Below, piece after piece: positions 8,311 through 12,878 of a stretch of DNA of 12,878 nucleotides. Under the pieces are notes generated by a model. That model saw only the letters and a list, made by a program, of their open reading frames with translations, did not search any database and was not told the DNA's origin. Origin of the DNA: Larix sibirica (lineage: Eukaryota; Streptophyta; Pinopsida; Pinales; Pinaceae); contig NWUY0300134478.1 in assembly GCA_004151065.3 (NCBI GenBank), forward strand, positions 1-12,878, given 5' to 3'. Made by a program: the position numbers and the translations under genes. Within the stretch, counting starts at the first letter, position 1. Every line of letters begins with the position of its first letter.

Positions 8311-8939
8311 AGCTCGATGCAATAAACCAAAAGACTAAGGTATTTTACACAGGTCAAAACCTTATAAAAACATTCTACCATGAATATTGGTGAACAAAGA
8401 ATAAAAACCCAATAAAACATAGGAACAATTGGCTTGAATTCATCAAGATAAATCTTCATCAAAATTTAAGCAATAAATGGAAATAAGATATTTATCAACA
8501 CCTTGATGTTAAATAAAAACATTAATGAAAATCCTGTTAAGAGTTCCATTCACAATTCAAACCATGAAATCAAAGAATAACCCCTTCATCGCATCATCAA
8601 CCGAGTATTGTTTATAATTAAACCATTAATCAAGAGCAAAACAATTTATGGGTAAAACCTTAAAAAAATAACAACATGATTAAGGCCAAATAATATTAAT
8701 CAATACCATAGAAACCACTATGAGCCAAACACTTCTTCTTCCAATTCATAACTAATCAAAATTTTAATAGGGGACCCATTTAATTTTCCCTACAGAGGAA
8801 ACAATTCAATGGGAGTTTTTGTAGGCACAATAGGTGACTATTGAGTAAGGGTTACTTTAACTGCATATCACACATTTATTGTTCATACTTGGGCCCTTAT
8901 CATCCTAGTCTAGCTTATGAGAGGACCATGTTCAACTCT
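8311..8939. other. no gene seen
   Basis: AT-rich text with only short frames. No repeat, tRNA or LTR end recognised. Plus-strand coding-like text may begin near its right edge (CTTGGGCCCTTATCATCC at 8888) and lead into the gag-like relic. Confidence 0.4.
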
Positions 8940-9646
8940 TCATTGATTGCACTCAAGAATTAACCACTATGGGATGACTTTTGGAAGAGTGTGTTTGCTT
9001 GGTTGGACCTAATAGAGTCTTTTCTAGGCGTCTGTTGATAGTAATGTTTTCACCCCATGGAAGGCCTTAGAGATCTTCTTAATTTTAAATTGGAAGTTAT
9101 GGCTAAAATTATTGAGGATACCAACTAAGGAACTCTTATGCAAGGGGATCCTTTTCTTTTCCTTTCTTTGGAAATGCTGATGCTCCATTGATGGATACTT
9201 TAAATATTCTTGGGTTCATTATGGGATTTTTGGTTTGGTTATTGTCCACTTTGAATGTCATGAATTCTCCTAATGATTATTAAGTAAACACCTTATATCA
9301 ACAACATCAAAATGATGTTGAACCTTTTCCTTGTTCATCAATCAAATAGTTTCCTCCTCCTTCTACCTCATCTAATGAAAGTCTATCCCCTAGTAACCAA
9401 AAGTATAAAATCAATAAACATAGGAAGAATAAAAAGAATATGCAAAAACAAGGGGGAAAGTCACTAGCCACTACAGTTCATATTGGAGACAGGTCACCAG
9501 TCACTACAAGTCATACTAGAGACAAGAAACCAACCACTACAAGTCACTTTGGGGAAAGAAACTATCCACTACAAGTTATGTTGGGAGAAAACAATCATCC
9601 AATGCAAGTGATGCTAAGAGTAGTGTTGGGAAAAATAATTTCCTAA
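8940..9646 (+). pseudogene. decayed gag-like retrotransposon fragment
   Basis: Protein-like text runs through three frames: WDDFWKSVFAWLDLIESF (from 8970), FTPWKALEIF (about 9045), KLEVMAKIIEDTN before a TAA, then, after a one-base loss in a T/C run near 9155, GNADAPLMDTLNILGFIMG and STLNVMNSPNDY. The last frame continues from 9149 to 9646 with only TAA at 9281 and TAG at 9347. It then turns Pro/Ser-rich (FPPPSTSSNESLSPSNQK), strongly basic (INKHRKNKKNMQKQGGK) and into five 11-residue repeats. A hydrophobic helical part followed by a basic linker and short repeats resembles the gag region of plant LTR retrotransposons, where a CCHC knuckle would follow. None is seen before the frame ends. No protease or pol motif is present in the window. 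Confidence 0.5.
9461..9625 (+). repeat. 33-bp coding tandem repeat, 5 units
   Basis: Units start at 9461, 9494, 9527, 9560 and 9593 and read SLATTVHIGDR, SPVTTSHTRDK, KPTTTSHFGER, NYPLQVMLGEN and NHPMQVMLRVV. The core CCACTACAAGTCAT/C is shared at DNA level. The first three units keep a TTSH-G-(D/E)(R/K) pattern; the last two have diverged. The period of exactly 33 keeps the frame. Confidence 0.85.
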
Positions 9647-10159
9647 TTTTACCTCACATAAATTAGCAACTAGGGTAAGTAAATTGATGAGGTGTCGTGC
9701 AAAGTATATACAGAATCAAGGCTTAATTGGTCACTCTAACTAGGCACACTAGTAGCCTACTCAAGTAGATACTAACAGGTTGTATGGAACTATTTTGTAT
9801 GTACATCAAAACGACTAGGAAGCAACCATATTTTTGTATGTTGATCGAGAAGGGGGGAAAAAACCACACAATGCATGAAAAGTAAAAATCCACTTTGCAA
9901 GAATGTAAAAACAAGTCATTAAGAGGCCATTGGTTCAGGTCATGTGATCTTTCAACACACTTATTGGATCCTCTAGTTAACAACTTCAATATTTGGTATA
10001 CACCACACTCGGCTGACACACTTGCATGAAATGTAAAGTGATTGAAATGTAAATTGCATGAAATGAAAGCTACATATCTCAATTTGGTCAATGTGATTAT
10101 ATTCCAATAGTTAACCACATTCCTTTAGTTGACAAACAAGAGTATCAACTAGTTTCGTG
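9647..10159. other. no supported gene
   Basis: A 131-residue minus-strand ORF at 9723-10118 is the largest frame, but it is Cys/His/Phe-scattered with no repeat, motif or splice logic, and I take it as chance. A 17-base purine run at 9847-9863 (GAGAAGGGGGGAAAAAA) looks like a polypurine tract for a plus-strand element, and it lies downstream of the gag-like relic. No TG-starting LTR follows directly. ACATTTCATGCA-like phrases recur on the minus strand around 10020-10066. Confidence 0.4.
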
Positions 10160-10332
10160 ATCATTAAAGAAACTCAGCCTTCAATTCCTAACTCTGTAGG
10201 GAAACCACTCTTGCAATAATTAAAAAAATCATAAAGGAATGTATGACTAATGAAATGTACAACTAATGAAGTAGCATCACAAACCAAAAAGGAAACTAAT
10301 TGGGAACCGTATACCAGAGAGAGGGGGGCCTT

Positions 10333-10360
10333 CCTCCCTTGGCATACACTTCCAAGGAGG
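10333..10360. repeat. hairpin, 9-bp stem with one bulge
   Basis: CCTCCCTTGG, a 9-base loop CATACACTT, then CCAAGGAGG. One extra C in the left arm is unpaired. Confidence 0.7.
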
Positions 10361-10397
10361 ACTACAGTACTAGATCATAATATGCATCAACAATCTC

Positions 10398-10403
10398 TTT
10401 ATT
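10398..10403 (-). terminator. AATAAA polyadenylation-type signal
   Basis: The minus strand reads GGAATAAAGAG, about 120 bases downstream of the TATA-like box, followed by TTGTTGATGC. A six-base match alone is weak; its order relative to the box is the reason to list it. Confidence 0.3.
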
Positions 10404-10520
10404 CCAACATCAAAAGATTACAATGATCACCCCTCTCTTCAATCTATCATATCAACCCTCTCCTCTAGCCTCACTTCTGACATAAGATATCTCTAACATG
10501 GTAACTCAATGATATTCTCT

Positions 10521-10530
10521 CATATTTATA
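10521..10530 (-). promoter_or_regulatory. TATA-like box
   Basis: The minus strand reads GCATGTATAAATATGAGAG. TATAAATA is a consensus plant TATA box and is followed by a plausible start region about 30 bases on, near 10490-10495. Confidence 0.4.
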
Positions 10531-10571
10531 CATGCATCTCAAAGGAGAAGAGGCTACATCAAAATAATATC

Positions 10572-10647
10572 AGATCCAAAATAAGTGGATCTCAAAACCA
10601 ACCAATCTTGGATCCTAAACATGTGGATCTCTTCACCATAAAATCTT
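10572..10647. repeat. 38-bp tandem duplication (2 units plus a partial)
   Basis: Units 10572-10609 and 10610-10647 share GATCC, GTGGATCTC, ACC and AATCTT at matching positions, with 28 of 38 bases identical by eye. A third unit starts at 10648 (GGATTTAGTCTT). It lies just upstream (minus strand) of the TATA-like box, where LTR enhancer repeats are usual. Confidence 0.65.
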
Positions 10648-10720
10648 GGATTTAGTCTTAAGATGGTTTAGATAGGATAATAACATCATCATCCACAATA
10701 TCCATGTGGCCCAAATCATG

Positions 10721-11589
10721 GAGAGGAGGAGAAAATTAGTCAAATCACTTGATTACTGGAACTGTAGGCGCGCTATTAGAACTTATGAAAATTACCATAA
10801 GGATCAGTTTTAGATATCATGCCAAATCACCCATCAAATCATGTTTTTAGAGGATTTTCCTCACAAATCGCCTAAATGACCCCATCCCAAGAAAAACCCA
10901 TGTTTTAAATTTTCATGATTCATCTTTCTTTGCTTGGACATGACGTGGCAATTTGACCCTAAAAACAACCACCTAGATGAATTCTGATAGCAAAACAACT
11001 TTTTGTAACAAAGGGGTGACTACCGAAACTCCTAATTCTAGTAGCGCACTGCTGAAAATGAAAACCTTGAGTTAGGAAAAAACAACTTCTCCCGTAAGTA
11101 GGCATCATAACATCGGAAATCAGTTATTTATGTGTACATATGTCATATGAAGCTTATGTGGGGTGAAAATGGATGATTATGGGAATACAGTTGAATAAAT
11201 GCATGAAGATGGAAGAGTCGATTACATGAATGAATGGCTAATGGGAATCACAAATGTGTCAATTCTGATGCCCAGCATATCCCCCATTCTCAAATCATCG
11301 CATGTCCTCATGCAACTAGGATACATAGGAAGTAGTGTCACATGGAAAGGGGCTTGTTTGACTTGTAATGGCACAGGGAAATGGATGATAATGAGTGAAT
11401 GATGAAATATTAAATGGAGATGAAGTGTGAGGAAATGTAGAAAAATATTCAAGAGTCTAATATACATGGATTTCCACATTAGATGACTACTTAGAGAATG
11501 ACATTGCTTACCCAACTTTACCTTTCATTAACATAAAATGACCTAAAGACAAATCCTTTGGGATAAACTATGGAGCTCTTGATGTGCAT
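10721..11589. other. no gene seen
   Basis: Two overlapping opposite-strand ORFs at 11199-11402 (+) and 11222-11515 (-) mirror each other, and neither has coding character. The text GGGAATCACAAATGTG...CCATTCTC is not a recognised domain. No repeats beyond short AT runs. Confidence 0.4.
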
Positions 11590-12050
11590 TTATTTGAGAG
11601 GAAAACACTGAAATATGATTGTATGAGATGGAGATAAGACTATTGCAAAATAGTTGGTACCATAAGGTTGGAAGTTATGTTGAATGGTGGAAACAAGTTT
11701 GTTGAAGATGTGCCCGATGATGGACTGATCATACCACTGATTTTGAAGATTTAAAGGAGCTTGGAAATGTACTCTTGATGTTGGTGCTACAAACTTTGAA
11801 TGTTGATAATGATGTACAAAGGATTTTTTTGCACCTTGGTTGAACTGCTTGCATTGTTGATGTTGAATTTTATCTTGAGTTGGTGCTTTGTCCTCAAATA
11901 TTCCCGTGATGACGTGATGAATTTGCATATGTGCTTGATATTCAAGAAAGGTTTATCTAAACTTGAAGGTCTAAAGGGATGATAATATACTCTCTCTGAT
12001 GTAGGTAGATGAAATAAAGGTTGTTGGAAGCCTAAAGATATTGAGACCAC
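11590..12050 (-). pseudogene. weak His/Gln-rich coding relic, unknown
   Basis: A minus-strand frame ends at 11590 and is open back to about 11970 (FLEYQAHMQIHHVITG, EDKAPTQDKIQHQQCKQFNQ, APTSRVHFQAPLNLQNQWYD). It is preceded in another frame by LPTSERVYYHPFRPSSLDKPF (to 12050), as if one frameshift near 11950-11980 joined them. His and Gln content is high and the composition is protein-like, yet there is no motif to name. An antisense strand rich in TTG/TGATG could produce the same composition by chance, so I hold it weakly. Confidence 0.22.
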
Positions 12051-12878
12051 TTTTTCAAATGAAAACCTGGTATACGAGCACTAAATCCACTTATAGGTGG
12101 CTAAATAAATTCTGCCGAGAATTGCTTAAAGATGGACATGATATTCTGAAAAGCTTAATATTACACTTCCCTAGTTTTCTAAAGGAGTAATATAAAATTC
12201 CTTAAAAAGAGTTTTAGAACTTTATCTTTATCAAAAGAGAAAATGGAAACCTTTTAGTTACAAGTCAAAGAAAGGTCTACTTCTTCACATTTGGTTAACC
12301 AGAATGCAATATGAAGGTATCATGACAACTCGAGAAAAAAAACCATTCATTGACACTTCCCATTTATAAAGGGGCTTGATAAGGAGGAATGTACACAATA
12401 GGAAGCAATTCTCATTGACTCCATACAAATTACAATCTAAAGAATAACAATTTTTCCAATACAATCATTTAATTCAAAGGGAACAACAAATTTGCATGCA
12501 TTACCATAATTTTGGCATAGATTTTCCTCTTCAAGTGATCTTACCAATTCCTTCATAAACAATTTTCCTGGATTTGATCTTCATATCTCTATCCATAATA
12601 ATAAATTAACTTACTTTTGTAGTTATTCGCTTCCTTTTATTTGTGAATTCTTGGGAAACCTCTACATTGAATATTTTCATGATAGGAGCTACCAACACAC
12701 ACTTTCAAGTTCTTCTTATTACCACATAGAACAACAAACAACCAATATTTCCTATGGATCTATTTTCTTCTCTGAAAAGGGACCAGGAAGCAACATCCCT
12801 CTTCAATTTTTTCCTTGTTGAATTTTTTATCTTAATGCGGAATTATAGTAGTACTTGAAATCAATGAATAATCAAAAG
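12051..12878. other. no gene seen
   Basis: AT-rich DNA with only short frames. Items visible are a 6-bp inverted repeat AATTCT-GCCG-AGAATT (12108-12123) and a TATA-like CCATTTATAAAGGGG near 12360 on the plus strand, with no ORF behind it. Confidence 0.4.

Larger units (their letters stand above)
10160..10720 (-). mobile_element. candidate LTR or promoter-bearing fragment, minus orientation
   Basis: On the minus strand this block has, in order, a 38-bp tandem repeat (10647-10572), a TATA-like box (10530-10521), an AATAAA signal about 120 bp further (10403-10398), and a hairpin with a C/T-rich run (10360-10322). That order and spacing fit the U3-R-U5 layout of a short plant LTR. I could not fix TG...CA ends or a target duplication, and no primer-binding site is present (only a weak CTGGTATACGG near 10310-10320), so it may be a fragment. 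Confidence 0.35.

Noticed and set aside
9847-9863. Polypurine tract that could prime plus-strand synthesis of a retroelement
   Set aside because: No TG-starting LTR follows directly and no matching LTR is found on the other side.
9723-10118. 131-residue minus-strand ORF
   Set aside because: It has no domain, repeat or splice logic, and its residue composition is that of random AT-rich DNA. Length alone is not enough in a window of this size.
11199-11515. Overlapping ORFs on opposite strands
   Set aside because: Neither shows a motif and both are short; they mirror each other in the same DNA.
12108-12123. Short inverted repeat AATTCT-GCCG-AGAATT
   Set aside because: A 6-bp stem is expected by chance in 13 kb of AT-rich DNA, and no U-tract or gene end is nearby.
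1-12878. tRNA, rRNA, CRISPR arrays, bacterial operons, organellar genes
   Set aside because: I looked for cloverleaf boxes, regularly spaced identical repeats with unique spacers, and Shine-Dalgarno-led gene runs, and saw none. The only regular array (46 bp at 1117) has no spacers.

Overview
This window looks like a stretch of nuclear, transposon-rich plant DNA. It is AT-rich, its reading frames are broken by scattered stops and frameshifts, and it holds a solo-LTR-like block, minisatellites and plant-type splice signals, but no intact long gene. The style (very old, heavily decayed retroelement relics at low gene density) suggests a large-genome seed plant, and I favour a gymnosperm such as a conifer. 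That assignment is inference, because no marker gene is present. Nothing looks bacterial, organellar or CRISPR-like.

Layout. (1) 1-1060: possible minus-strand exons (65-284 and 377-677) joined by a plausible 92-bp intron, with two short in-phase tandem duplications (45 bp and 33 bp). (2) 1087-1620: a degenerate repeat family of about 60-75 bp, inside one unit of which a 46-bp minisatellite has expanded (1117-1378). (3) 2140-3298: two diverged tandem copies of a module of about 510-570 bp. (4) 3811-4266: the longest open plus-strand frame, which faintly resembles the post-LRR end of a plant TIR-NBS-LRR protein. (5) 4360-5492: a probable solo LTR in minus orientation with a 5-bp target duplication. 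(6) 5498-7516: a 2-kb minus-strand coding relic of a protein I cannot name, which is the most substantial coding signal here. Its upstream flank (7968-8306) repeats a short CCGATA-type motif. (7) 8940-9646: a plus-strand gag-like relic with five 33-bp (11-residue) repeats. (8) 10333-10650: a minus-strand block with a TATA-like box, AATAAA, a hairpin and a 38-bp tandem repeat, which fits an LTR or promoter fragment. (9) 11590-12050: a weak His/Gln-rich minus-strand coding relic. The rest shows no gene that I can support.

How it fits together. The pieces read as layers of separate insertions rather than a pathway. The solo LTR lies exactly against the 3' end of the 2-kb relic, so it probably inserted into or beside that older element. 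Many in-frame stops in both large relics are TAG or TAA at positions where a one-step change from a Gln codon would explain them. This agrees with long decay by deamination of methylated cytosine in silenced transposons.
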